Of a DNA stretch of 32,240 nt, positions 17,371 to 24,957 are shown piece after piece (the stretch's first letter is position 1; the number at the start of each line of letters is the position of its first letter). The stretch comes from a virus. The notes beneath the pieces are model-generated. The model saw only the letters and a program-made list of their open reading frames with translations. It was not told the origin of the DNA and made no database searches. The stretch spans positions 1 through 32,240 of the IMG/VR virus record IMGVR_UViG_3300037101_000089. The stretch is one strand, 5' to 3'. Position numbers and translations under genes: made by a program.

Positions 17371-17614
17371 CCGTCCTGCTTTCGCATGAGTCCCGGTATT
17401 CCAGCCTTTTGCCGCCGATCCCTGCAAGAGGGATGTCCCAGCGTTCCACGTGCGAAACTTCACGGGCATTATAACGAAAATCGAACCCGCTCAGGTACTT
17501 TGGCCGTCCGGGGCTTTTGGCCAGCGCTTCGCTTCCAGGAATTCGCCGCCCTTTGTCGCGGTCCGTGAAGTGGGGTTGAATGTCGGCTGAACGTTCGATT
17601 TTCGGTAACCTCAT
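17366..17614 (-). pseudogene. C-terminal remnant of an IS1595 (ISXO2-like) transposase fused to a short phage frame
   Basis: An 82-codon frame starts at ATG 17614, overlapping the stop of the gpM-like gene as ATGA. Its first ~36 residues (MRLPKIERSADIQPHF onward) look unlike a transposase. From about 17506 down to the stop at 17366 the protein reads PKYLSGFDFRYNAREVSHVE, then a conserved GGKRLEYR. This matches the end of ISXO2-type transposases, in which Y-L-x-E-F-D-F-R-Y-N is followed ~25 residues later by G-K-R-L-T-Y-R. The DDE catalytic core and the rest of the element are missing, so it cannot transpose. The ATGA coupling suggests the first part was once the start of a genuine downstream tail gene that was cut. 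I see no terminal inverted repeats. Confidence 0.65.
17468..17473 (-). promoter_or_regulatory. Possible -10 box (TATAAT) upstream of PIN cassette
   Basis: A perfect minus-strand TATAAT lies about 230 bases upstream of the 273-aa gene. No good -35 box sits 16-18 bases upstream, and the same bases encode Tyr-Asn of the transposase remnant, so it may be a coincidence of coding sequence. The cassette could also rely on late-operon read-through. Confidence 0.25.
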
Positions 17615-18027
17615 GCCACCTCCACCAGTTCCAATCCCTGCACGTTGGACCGCGCCATGTCCGTGGCCTGCGCCCAGTTGCCACGGAAAACCACCGTCAC
17701 GCGCCCCTGCGTGTTGTTGCCGGTCGGATCGTAGTTGCTTCCAATCTGCTGGCCCGACGCCACATCGAACGGATTGTAGAAGGCGAACGGGGTCAGGCCG
17801 GCGGTCTGCGATACCCAGAAGTTGTACAGCGCCGAGAGCACCGATGCGCTCAATCGTTTGCTGAGCCGGAACGTGCGGCGCGAGGTCTGGGCAAGTTGCG
17901 ACCGCTGAACCGTGCCGTCGTGATACTGGTTCTGGAGCTGCAGGTACTCGCGCAGCTCCGTGAACGCGGTGCAGAGCGACGCCGGCATCACCCCGTTGGG
18001 AGCGGATTGTACGAGATTGCCTGGCAC
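17611..18027 (-). CDS. Lambda gpM-like minor tail protein
   Basis: A GTG at 18027 follows the tape measure stop after six bases and gives 138 aa. It has the pattern of gpM-type tail proteins: a first strand (RRTFRLSKRLSASVLSALYN), an aromatic FW, a loop with P and F-Y-N-P-F-D, then GRVTVVFRGNW and a final LELVEV strand. In lambda, gpM follows the tape measure and helps close the tail tip, and the position here agrees. The N-terminus of the tail tip protein carries a similar domain, so the phage seems to encode two such modules. Its stop overlaps the chimeric transposase frame. Family assignment rests on pattern and synteny. Confidence 0.65.
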   Translation of the reverse strand: MPGNLVQSAPNGVMPASLCTAFTELREYLQLQNQYHDGTVQRSQLAQTSRRTFRLSKRLSASVLSALYNFWVSQTAGLTPFAFYNPFDVASGQQIGSNYDPTGNNTQGRVTVVFRGNWAQATDMARSNVQGLELVEVA

Positions 18028-18033
18028 GTTGAA

Positions 18034-21000
18034 TCACGCCACCGTCAATCCGGGCAACTGCATGTTGGCCGACTGTTGCGTTCGCCCGTAGCTGGAATAC
18101 TGCGCCGCCATCGCCTGGTCGGTCACGAACTGCGGCGTGACGAACTGGCCGGTCATGAAGTTTGCGGCATCGTTGCCGCTGATGTTCAGCGAGAGGTACG
18201 TCGCGCCGCTGCCACCTGCCGTGTTGGGGCCACCGGGAGTGGGATAGGTTCCCGCCGCAATGCCGCCGAGCGTCGGAATGTTCGAGGCGTATGCGTGAGC
18301 CTGGCCATCCTGGTAGCTGGCTTGTTGATAGAGCTTTCCGCCCTGCTCCACCAAGCTCCCCGCGTATGGCGTCGTGGCCGACATCGGCATCTTCTGGCCG
18401 GTCGCCTCCGAATACAGCATCACGAGTTGACGGACGCTCGGGGATCGCACGGCCACCGCGATCTGGCCGCCGAACTGCGACTGCGCGATCTGGACCACCT
18501 GCTTGATCGTGCCGCTGTTCTGGGGAATATCGATACCGTAGATGCTCTTGATATCGTCGTGTGCTTCCCTCTGCGGCGACTTGACGCCGGCTATCATCTC
18601 TCCGATACCAATGCCGAAACCGGCAGCGCCGCCTATCAGCGCGCCCAATGGGCCTCCCATCTGGAACCCGATGGCCGCCCCGCCAGCCGTCCCTTCCGCT
18701 GTGCCCGTCCATGTGCCACGGCTGTTCCCGAGCAGCCCTTGTTGCGCCAGCATGGTGCCGCCCGCCAGCATCGCGGCCCCGGCCACGCCACCTACACCCG
18801 TGATCTTGCCGCCGGAATCTCCGGTCTGGACGTCGTTGCCGTTTTCATCCGTGCCGTAGGTCGGATTAGATGGGCTCCGGTTGAAGCTGCCCCAGTTCGT
18901 GCGCTTGAGGTTACTGACGATTCCCGCCAGACCGCTCGGCCCGCTCCCACCACTCGCGCCGCCGCGCGCCCCGCCGCCGAACAGCATCGCCATCGGATTG
19001 AATCCGCCCGTCCCACCTTGCGCCCGGTTCAACGTCGGCACCCCCGCCGATGCGCCGGACCAATCTCCGCCGCCAGCAGCCCAAGGAGCGGGAGTATAAC
19101 CGCCGTTGGCAGCGCCGGACAAAGGGTGATCCGTCCCCGCGGCCCCCGCCCCACCGCCAGCCGCTCCGGAACCGCTACGCGTGGCACTGCTGAACAGCAT
19201 TGCAATCGGGTCGATCCCGATACCACCGGAACTCCACGCGGCCGGGGAGTAGCCGCCCGCCCCGATAGGTGCGCTCATCTTGGCCGGCGCTGAGATCGAT
19301 GGAATGGAAATCCCCAAGACGCCAGCAGCACCGGCGGCACCACTCTGCAAGGATGGAGCAGCCACTCCCATTCCTGCGGCCAGGATAGCCGTCAGCGCCG
19401 CCATCACCGCGCTGTTTTGCATGGTCGCGGCGGTGTTCTGGTCGGTGGACACGCGCACCGGGTCCTGCTTGCCGCCCTTGAACACACCAGCGAGCCCGCC
19501 CTGCCCGTCCGCGCCGTAAATGATCGGATGGAGGACGTTCGCCGCCATGCCGCCCAGCGTCTCGGTCACCGGCTTGAGCACCGCGGCGTGGACCGTACTC
19601 AGCAGATCCTTGCCGAAGTTCTTGGGCTTGGTGAACAGAACGTCGATCAGCTTTTCTGCCTGCTTCTGGAGGCTGTCGAACTGCGACTGGATCTCCTGCT
19701 GGCGTTTCTGCTGGAACTGCGCCTGCTTTTCCTCGAGCTGGTCCTGCGCCTGGGCGATTTCCGTGTACAGATCCTTCTGCGCCTGCGCCGCCAGGACGGA
19801 GCGCTTCGCCGCGTTCTCTTCTTTCGATATCCGTTCCGCTTCGATCCCCGCCAACTGGACGGCCAGATCGAGCCGGATCTGGTAGGCTTGCTGCGCCGCT
19901 GCTTCTTCCTTTCGCGCCGATAGCTCCCGCTTTTCGGCCTCAGACATCGCCATCGGCGTCTCCTGGGTGACGGTCAGTTCCGCCATGCGCGCGGACCGCG
20001 CGGCGCGCCGCCGCAATTCATCGCGCTGCGCCTGGACTCCGATGTCCTCGATCCGTTCCTGCGCGGCGAAGCCTTCCTCCCACTCCTTCATCTGCTCTTT
20101 GCTCGGCATCATGAGTGCGAGCATTTTCTTCTGCTGCTCGGCCGCTTGCTTGTCGGCGTACTTTTCGAACTCCTCCCATGCCTTTTTCGAGAGCACGGCC
20201 GCCTGCTCGTCCGCCGCCTTGCGGATCGCCGCAATCTCCGATTCCGACGCCTTCACCTTCGCGGCCTGCTGCAGAAGCTGGTCGCGCTGATAGTAGATTT
20301 TGCCGATGGCATCGAGCTCGGCTTCATCGCCTTTCTTTTCGAACTCGGCAGCCTGGCGACGGAAATCCTTGAGTTGCTCCGCGCCCTTTGCCACTGCGTC
20401 CAATGCCGCCTTGCGGCGCGCCTCGGTAGCTTCCGCAACGTGGAGTTGTTGGCCCAGGTCCTGCGCCTGCGCCTTCGTCAACGGCTTGTCCGGTTCGAGC
20501 AGTTGCTTCTGGAGCCGCTCGACATCCTTCTTGGCATCGGCATAAGCCTTCTCCATGCCGTCGTGCGTGCCGAAAAACCGGGCGCGAATCCGATCCGTTT
20601 CTTCCTTGCCTGCACGCAGATCTGTCCGCTTGGTGGCTGCCTCGGCATCCGCCAACATCTTCTGCAACTGCTGGATTTGGCCCTGGATGTCGCTCGCGCG
20701 CTTCGCTCGGGCCTCCTCGTCGCGGGTGGGCGCAATCGCTTGCAGAATGCCGAAATCGCCGACCAGCCCTTGCTGTTGGGCCCGCAAATCCTCGATGCGC
20801 TTCAAGGTGGCATCGCGGTTCTTCATGATGTCCGGCGCCCGGCGCTCCAGGTCGGCCACTTCCTGGCGATGACCGGAGATCGACATCTTCGCCCCGATGC
20901 CGCCCGCCGCCCGAATGTCGGCGGCATCCTGCATCGCCTGTTCCTCTTCGCGGCGCTGCCGTTCATCGTCTCCGGCGGTGCTGATGTTATTTAGGAACCA

Positions 21001-22113
21001 ATCGACGCCCTTCCCGACCCAGGTAACGGTGACCACCAGCCCTTCTTTGAACTTGCGGACCAGCGCGTCCCACTTGGTTTCGAGCACCGTCACTTCACGC
21101 TGGTATTCGGCAAAGCGGCGGATGTCGTCCTCAGTAGGCCCGAACCCCTGCTCGTGGGCGACGCGCAGGTTCTCGTTGAGTTCCGTCATGAACGGAATCG
21201 CCTCCACGCCCACCTTTTTGAACAGGTCCATGGCTGCGGCGTCCCGCTGAAGGCCTTCCGGAAGCTTGTTCAGGCCCTCGGAAATCTCCGTCAGGATTTC
21301 AGACGTGGGTTTCATCTCTCCGGTGGCGGTGTGGAAATCGATGCCCATCCCGCGCAAGGTGGCCCGCGCCTTTTCGCCTTCCCTGGAATTGTCGTCGGCT
21401 GCCTGGGACAAACCACGCATCAGGCGCTCAACAATCGAGATGTCCTGTCCGACCGCGCGCGCCGCGAAGCCGAACTGCCCGACTTCCTTGGCAGTCAAAC
21501 CGGTGCGCAGCTCCGCGTCCTTCACGCGGGTGCCGTATTCGCCGAGACTCTTTGCCGCCTCGAATGCGGACGCCGCAATGGTGCCCAATACAGCAGCACC
21601 AGCCGTGACGGCAATGCCAAAGGGACCAAGAGTCGTCAGCACGGACGAGAGTGCGCCCTTCGCTCCCTGGAGCGGGTTCTCCATGAACTGGCTGACCCGG
21701 TCGCCGAACGAAGTGATGGCCTCGGACTGCTTTCGCAATGCCTCTTCGGCTTCCTTCGCCGCCTTAACCGCGAGAGCTTCGCGCGCGGCCTTTTCCTCCA
21801 TGGCGATCATCTTTTCGTAAGATCTGGTGATCGCGTCGATGGCCTGCGGCTCCCGGTTGTATCGTTGGAGAAGCTGGTCCCGCTGGGTGATCAGCCGCTC
21901 CACGCCGGACTTGCCATAGGTCTCGGCCTGCTTTTCGAGGGAGGCAATGAGCCGCTGGACGCTAGACCGGGTCTGATCGGAAATCCGGATGACCTTGCCG
22001 TGCGAGGACTCCGCTTTCTTCTCGAAGCCGTCGAGGGCTGCGTTGGCCTTGTCCGTTATCGGGGTGACCTGGTCCTCGGCTTCGAGGATTACGCGTTCCG
22101 CTTGGTCTGCCAT
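18034..22113 (-). CDS. Tape measure protein
   Basis: ATG 22113 directly abuts the stop of the upstream gene; the protein has 1359 aa. The N-terminal third has the usual tape measure features: alpha-helix, a hydrophobic segment (GPFGIAVTAGAAVLGTIAAS near residue 175), then KEVGQFGFAARAVGQDISIV and LRGMGIDF, typical of siphophage tape measures. Residues ~370-850 form long charged coiled coils rich in Glu, Lys and Ala. The C-terminal ~450 residues are Gly/Ala/Ser-rich with further hydrophobic stretches (for example GGPLGALIGGAAGFGIGIGE). The protein sets tail length inside the tube and is ejected with the DNA. At about 0.15 nm per residue, the usual rule, the tail would be about 200 nm long. It is the longest unfused phage gene except the tail tip. 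Confidence 0.93.
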   Translation of the reverse strand: MADQAERVILEAEDQVTPITDKANAALDGFEKKAESSHGKVIRISDQTRSSVQRLIASLEKQAETYGKSGVERLITQRDQLLQRYNREPQAIDAITRSYEKMIAMEEKAAREALAVKAAKEAEEALRKQSEAITSFGDRVSQFMENPLQGAKGALSSVLTTLGPFGIAVTAGAAVLGTIAASAFEAAKSLGEYGTRVKDAELRTGLTAKEVGQFGFAARAVGQDISIVERLMRGLSQAADDNSREGEKARATLRGMGIDFHTATGEMKPTSEILTEISEGLNKLPEGLQRDAAAMDLFKKVGVEAIPFMTELNENLRVAHEQGFGPTEDDIRRFAEYQREVTVLETKWDALVRKFKEGLVVTVTWVGKGVDWFLNNISTAGDDERQRREEEQAMQDAADIRAAGGIGAKMSISGHRQEVADLERRAPDIMKNRDATLKRIEDLRAQQQGLVGDFGILQAIAPTRDEEARAKRASDIQGQIQQLQKMLADAEAATKRTDLRAGKEETDRIRARFFGTHDGMEKAYADAKKDVERLQKQLLEPDKPLTKAQAQDLGQQLHVAEATEARRKAALDAVAKGAEQLKDFRRQAAEFEKKGDEAELDAIGKIYYQRDQLLQQAAKVKASESEIAAIRKAADEQAAVLSKKAWEEFEKYADKQAAEQQKKMLALMMPSKEQMKEWEEGFAAQERIEDIGVQAQRDELRRRAARSARMAELTVTQETPMAMSEAEKRELSARKEEAAAQQAYQIRLDLAVQLAGIEAERISKEENAAKRSVLAAQAQKDLYTEIAQAQDQLEEKQAQFQQKRQQEIQSQFDSLQKQAEKLIDVLFTKPKNFGKDLLSTVHAAVLKPVTETLGGMAANVLHPIIYGADGQGGLAGVFKGGKQDPVRVSTDQNTAATMQNSAVMAALTAILAAGMGVAAPSLQSGAAGAAGVLGISIPSISAPAKMSAPIGAGGYSPAAWSSGGIGIDPIAMLFSSATRSGSGAAGGGAGAAGTDHPLSGAANGGYTPAPWAAGGGDWSGASAGVPTLNRAQGGTGGFNPMAMLFGGGARGGASGGSGPSGLAGIVSNLKRTNWGSFNRSPSNPTYGTDENGNDVQTGDSGGKITGVGGVAGAAMLAGGTMLAQQGLLGNSRGTWTGTAEGTAGGAAIGFQMGGPLGALIGGAAGFGIGIGEMIAGVKSPQREAHDDIKSIYGIDIPQNSGTIKQVVQIAQSQFGGQIAVAVRSPSVRQLVMLYSEATGQKMPMSATTPYAGSLVEQGGKLYQQASYQDGQAHAYASNIPTLGGIAAGTYPTPGGPNTAGGSGATYLSLNISGNDAANFMTGQFVTPQFVTDQAMAAQYSSYGRTQQSANMQLPGLTVA

Positions 22114-22572
22114 TTACGCTGCCTTGAGCATCACGAAGGGACGAGCCTGAAATGCCGCGAGCACCGCCTGGCGGTCGCGCGGCGATACACCCCACTGCGC
22201 CTCGCGCCGGTTGTTGAAGAAGGCGATCTGCGAAGCCGTCATTCGCCGGCCTGGAAGAGCTTCGTCCAGGAACCCGATCACCGCGCGGTTTTCGTTCGCC
22301 GTCAGTACCTTGAGGCACCGCAGGGTATGCCCGCTCCAAGTCCAGTCGCGGATGGGCTGGAGGCCCCGCGCTGCCTTGTAGTCGGGGTAACCGCGCCGGC
22401 CCGGCAGCCCCGACTTCAGCGGAGCAGCAGCCTGGTCGTAGATGTTCCGTCCGCCCTGAATGCGTGCCCGGATCGAATCCGCTAGCACCTGGGCGAAGCC
22501 CTGCATCTCGGTCGCAGTGTACGGCGAATAGACGAAACGAGCGCTCTTGATAACGGTTTGAAATCGGTTCAT
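22114..22572 (-). CDS. Phage morphogenesis/head-tail joining-like protein
   Basis: ATG 22572 gives 152 aa; its stop TAA touches the tape measure ATG. No clear ribosome site precedes it. The N-terminal helix (MQGFAQVLADSIRARIQGG), the central RDWTWSGHTLRCLKV and the late AQWGVSPRDRQAVL follow a pattern I associate with virion morphogenesis proteins of Mu-like and related phages; that link is recalled, not proven. It was separated from the tail chaperone genes by the plus-strand nuclease gene, so its transcription must cross or restart near that insertion. It could serve in tail completion or as a tape measure partner. Confidence 0.5.
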   Translation of the reverse strand: MNRFQTVIKSARFVYSPYTATEMQGFAQVLADSIRARIQGGRNIYDQAAAPLKSGLPGRRGYPDYKAARGLQPIRDWTWSGHTLRCLKVLTANENRAVIGFLDEALPGRRMTASQIAFFNNRREAQWGVSPRDRQAVLAAFQARPFVMLKAA

Positions 22573-22640
22573 ACACGTTCGGGCACTACTAACCGACGGC
22601 TCCGCAAACGGATCTGGCCGACACGGGGCCGTGCGAGGCG

Positions 22641-22668
22641 TTATGGTGGACAACAGGCGTGCTAGGAT
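22641..22668 (+). promoter_or_regulatory. Promoter candidate for the plus-strand nuclease gene
   Basis: TTATGG (22641-22646) and TAGGAT (22663-22668) are 16 bases apart, and GGTGA (22678-22682) lies four bases before the ATG at 22687. Each box differs from the consensus at two or more positions. A promoter is expected here because the gene faces against the whole late operon. Confidence 0.4.
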
Positions 22669-22686
22669 ACGCTGTTCGGTGACCTA

Positions 22687-23895
22687 ATGTCGACAGGTAC
22701 GCCCCAGACACCGGGTAATCCCCTATTGAAAAGGATTGGCGTTGAGATCGACCGACCCAGTTGGACCGGTCAGTACGCCTTCCCAGGTGAGCTCGCGACA
22801 GCGAGTAGCTTTCCGACCATCAACTTTGCTTCCGCTCTGCTCTGGATGGGCGCCGCTTCCCTAGTGCAAACCGTGCCGCGCTGGTGGACGGCGATCCGCT
22901 GGGCACAGACCAAGTACGCTTATGCAGTCGATGATCCCTCAGACCTTCGTCTGCACCCCGAGATGGTTGATTTGGACAAACATCAGAAATCAGTACTAAG
23001 TGATGAGTGGGGAGTTGGGGTTTCCCTTGAGTGGCTCACGAACATCTTTCAGTACAGTGAAATCTGTCATGGCGACGCCGCGGTTCGCGAGCTCCGCCGC
23101 AGGAAGTTGCTCAAAGGCTATCCGGCGCACAAGAAACTCGGTCCCCAAAAATGCCCTGATTTCGTGGCGATGGACGATCAGCGGAAACTGCACATTATCG
23201 AATGCAAGGGTACGACACAAGGGCGTTCTACGATTAAGCGGGCTTTCAAAACCGCGTATGAGCAGAAGCACGCTATTCGGTTCAAATGTGATAGCGCATT
23301 CGTGTCCCAACGCCTGAGCGTTGGCTTGGCGATTGCGACTGACCGAAGGGCAAAACGGACTACACTCTACATCGAGGACCCCGATGAGGAGCGACCGCCG
23401 CTGTCCGCAGGCAGCTACCTCGTGATCGACGACGCTACGCCCCAGCAGATCGAGGAGGCCATCGTCACATCCATGCTGATCGAGTATTCGGCTCTCGCGG
23501 GAGCGTTCGATGTGCTCGCAACTGCTTCTACCGCCTATGAAGAATTTGATATAGGAACTGTCCTTGCAGGACGTGAGCTACCAACTGAAATGATTGAGTT
23601 CGAGGCGGATGGCGTCAAGTGGGTCGGCCAGCAGTTTGAGGCTTTGAGCCCCGTCGCTCTGAATCCGAACCACAGGCGGAGCGTGATAGCGATACGTAGC
23701 GGGATGTCACGCCAACTGCACAAGTCCTTGCTGGGCCGTCGGGTTTGGCATGAACCCGCGCACCTGATGGGGATGCTTGAGGGTGGTCTGAAGCCTTTGA
23801 AGAAGGACAAATCGGACGAACTTGCGCTGCGCTGTTCCATTCAGTTTGGCAATGGTTTCATTTCAGATCTGAGCATTACGGAGCTTCGCAAGTGA
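22687..23895 (+). CDS. PD-(D/E)XK nuclease-like protein on the opposite strand (cargo gene)
   Basis: This 402-aa gene is the only confident plus-strand gene. It opens with ATG 22687 after GGTGA. The core shows a PD-(D/E)XK site: CPDFV with D158, then KLHIIECKGT with E172 and K174, a strand-strand arrangement typical of restriction-like endonucleases. Before it, HQKSVLSDEWGVGVSLEWL (residues ~99-117) may supply the first helix and an extra acid. The C-terminal half (~200-402) is mixed alpha/beta without a clear family. No methylase or helicase is next to it. It lies between late genes and converges with the zinc-ribbon gene, leaving only 25 bp. It is likely a lysogenically expressed moron, perhaps for superinfection exclusion or host defence. 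The substrate is unknown. Confidence 0.72.
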   Translation: MSTGTPQTPGNPLLKRIGVEIDRPSWTGQYAFPGELATASSFPTINFASALLWMGAASLVQTVPRWWTAIRWAQTKYAYAVDDPSDLRLHPEMVDLDKHQKSVLSDEWGVGVSLEWLTNIFQYSEICHGDAAVRELRRRKLLKGYPAHKKLGPQKCPDFVAMDDQRKLHIIECKGTTQGRSTIKRAFKTAYEQKHAIRFKCDSAFVSQRLSVGLAIATDRRAKRTTLYIEDPDEERPPLSAGSYLVIDDATPQQIEEAIVTSMLIEYSALAGAFDVLATASTAYEEFDIGTVLAGRELPTEMIEFEADGVKWVGQQFEALSPVALNPNHRRSVIAIRSGMSRQLHKSLLGRRVWHEPAHLMGMLEGGLKPLKKDKSDELALRCSIQFGNGFISDLSITELRK

Positions 23896-23920
23896 CCGCA
23901 CGTTCCGGGAAACCGCCTAA

Positions 23921-24307
23921 CTACCGAAGACTTTTGTTGCCGCCGTCCCCAGCCTTGATCTGGTCCTGCCGTTCGGCTTCGATCAGTTCCAGCACCCGGA
24001 ACTCCTCCTCGGTGATGTCCGCGAGCGTGATCGTCAGCCCGATGCTCTTGGCGTTCAGTATTCGGAAGCACCGCCGGACGAGACCGCCGTTCGGCGTGTC
24101 CATCGCCTCTTCGAGCAGGTTCTTCGGACAACCCGGCCCATGGCTAACGTCGATGGCCTTCCAATCCGCGCCGCAACCGGGGCAGCCGTTCAATTCCGTC
24201 TGCGCCGAGTAGCCGCACTTCCGGCAGCGGAAGACGCGGTCGGGGCACTCTTCCTCGGCTCCGCACAGCCCGCCCTGGTGCAACACCGACCGGATCAGGA
24301 ATCGCAC
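23921..24307 (-). CDS. Zinc-ribbon tail assembly protein, possible second chaperone part
   Basis: A GTG at 24307 with GGAAGAG upstream gives 128 aa. A zinc ribbon is evident: C28-x2-C31 and C42-x2-C45 (CRKCG, then GCPGCGADW), plus further cysteines at 15, 21 and ~60. The C-terminus (LADITEEEFRVLELIEAERQ) resembles the second tail-chaperone product that follows the first in lambda-like phages (gpT of G/GT). The frame is open upstream through the stop of the first chaperone, in the -1 frame, from about 24355. A frameshift product is therefore possible, though the overlap window (GACCCGGAATAG) holds no classic slippery heptamer. Separate translation from GTG is equally possible. Confidence 0.55.
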   Translation of the reverse strand: MRFLIRSVLHQGGLCGAEEECPDRVFRCRKCGYSAQTELNGCPGCGADWKAIDVSHGPGCPKNLLEEAMDTPNGGLVRRCFRILNAKSIGLTITLADITEEEFRVLELIEAERQDQIKAGDGGNKSLR

Positions 24308-24339
24308 GCCCGGCTCTTCCGGCCAGTCGCCGGGCGCGG

Positions 24340-24948
24340 CTATTCCGGGTCTTCGTCAGCCTCGATTGCCAGTTGCGCGATCACCTCGGAAACCGCCGCC
24401 GACTTGTGCACGATGGGCACCGCGCCGGTGTAGCCATCGTGCGAGATGTGCAGCTTGTCATAAAGCGCGCCGCTCGGTTCCAGGAAGGCCCGCGTCTCGA
24501 CAGACCGCCGCGCGGCCACGACGCTGGTGGAAGCCCGCTCATGGTCCTGCATCTCCTTGGCGGTGGGCATCCGCAACACGTGAACCACACGCGCGCCGGG
24601 CACCTTCATCTCGATCCGATAGTTGATGCCTTCGCGATCCACGTTGGCGACGGCGCACCGCTCAATGCGGCCGATCACCATACCTGCTTCAGCGTCATCG
24701 AACTCGGGGCCATCCTTGTCGGTGCGGATTTTGGCGAACAATTCGGCGTTGATCTTCGGCAGGTCCACATCTTCGCTCTGCGACTTCCCGCGTCCGAGGA
24801 AATGCCGCACCGTGCGCTGCGCACGCGCCCACGCGCACCACTCCTCATCCGAAGGGAACCGCACCTCGCAACTCTTCTCGCCGCCCGAAAGGATCGGCAC
24901 TAAGAACGGCTTGGACGCATCGAAGCCCACTTTCTTTTCGGTTTCCAT
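24340..24948 (-). CDS. Tail assembly chaperone-like protein
   Basis: ATG 24948 follows a strong TAGGAGG that overlaps the tail tube stop; 202 aa. It has no signal peptide and mixes alpha and beta. The segment KPFLVPILSGGEKSCEVRFP near the N-terminus and the helix SAAVSEVIAQLAIEADEDPE at the end fit tail chaperones in the slot between tail tube and tape measure. In siphophages this gene (gpG in lambda) binds the tape measure and recruits tube subunits. Sequence alone is not diagnostic; the call rests on position and size. Confidence 0.6.
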   Translation of the reverse strand: METEKKVGFDASKPFLVPILSGGEKSCEVRFPSDEEWCAWARAQRTVRHFLGRGKSQSEDVDLPKINAELFAKIRTDKDGPEFDDAEAGMVIGRIERCAVANVDREGINYRIEMKVPGARVVHVLRMPTAKEMQDHERASTSVVAARRSVETRAFLEPSGALYDKLHISHDGYTGAVPIVHKSAAVSEVIAQLAIEADEDPE

Positions 24949-24957
24949 TCAAGCCTC

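Noticed and set aside
17366-18712. 448-codon minus frame spanning the tape measure end, gpM-like gene and transposase scrap
   Set aside because: Only the last ~80 residues are meaningful (transposase remnant); the rest is Arg-rich out-of-frame translation of tail genes.
21154-22485. Plus-strand 443-codon frame across the tape measure and morphogenesis genes
   Set aside because: It spans two well-supported minus-strand genes and their junction, and its translation is low-complexity Leu/Arg/Gly.
22620-22633. Small inverted repeat CACGG/CCGTG before the nuclease gene
   Set aside because: Five bases per arm with a two-base loop is expected by chance in GC-rich DNA.
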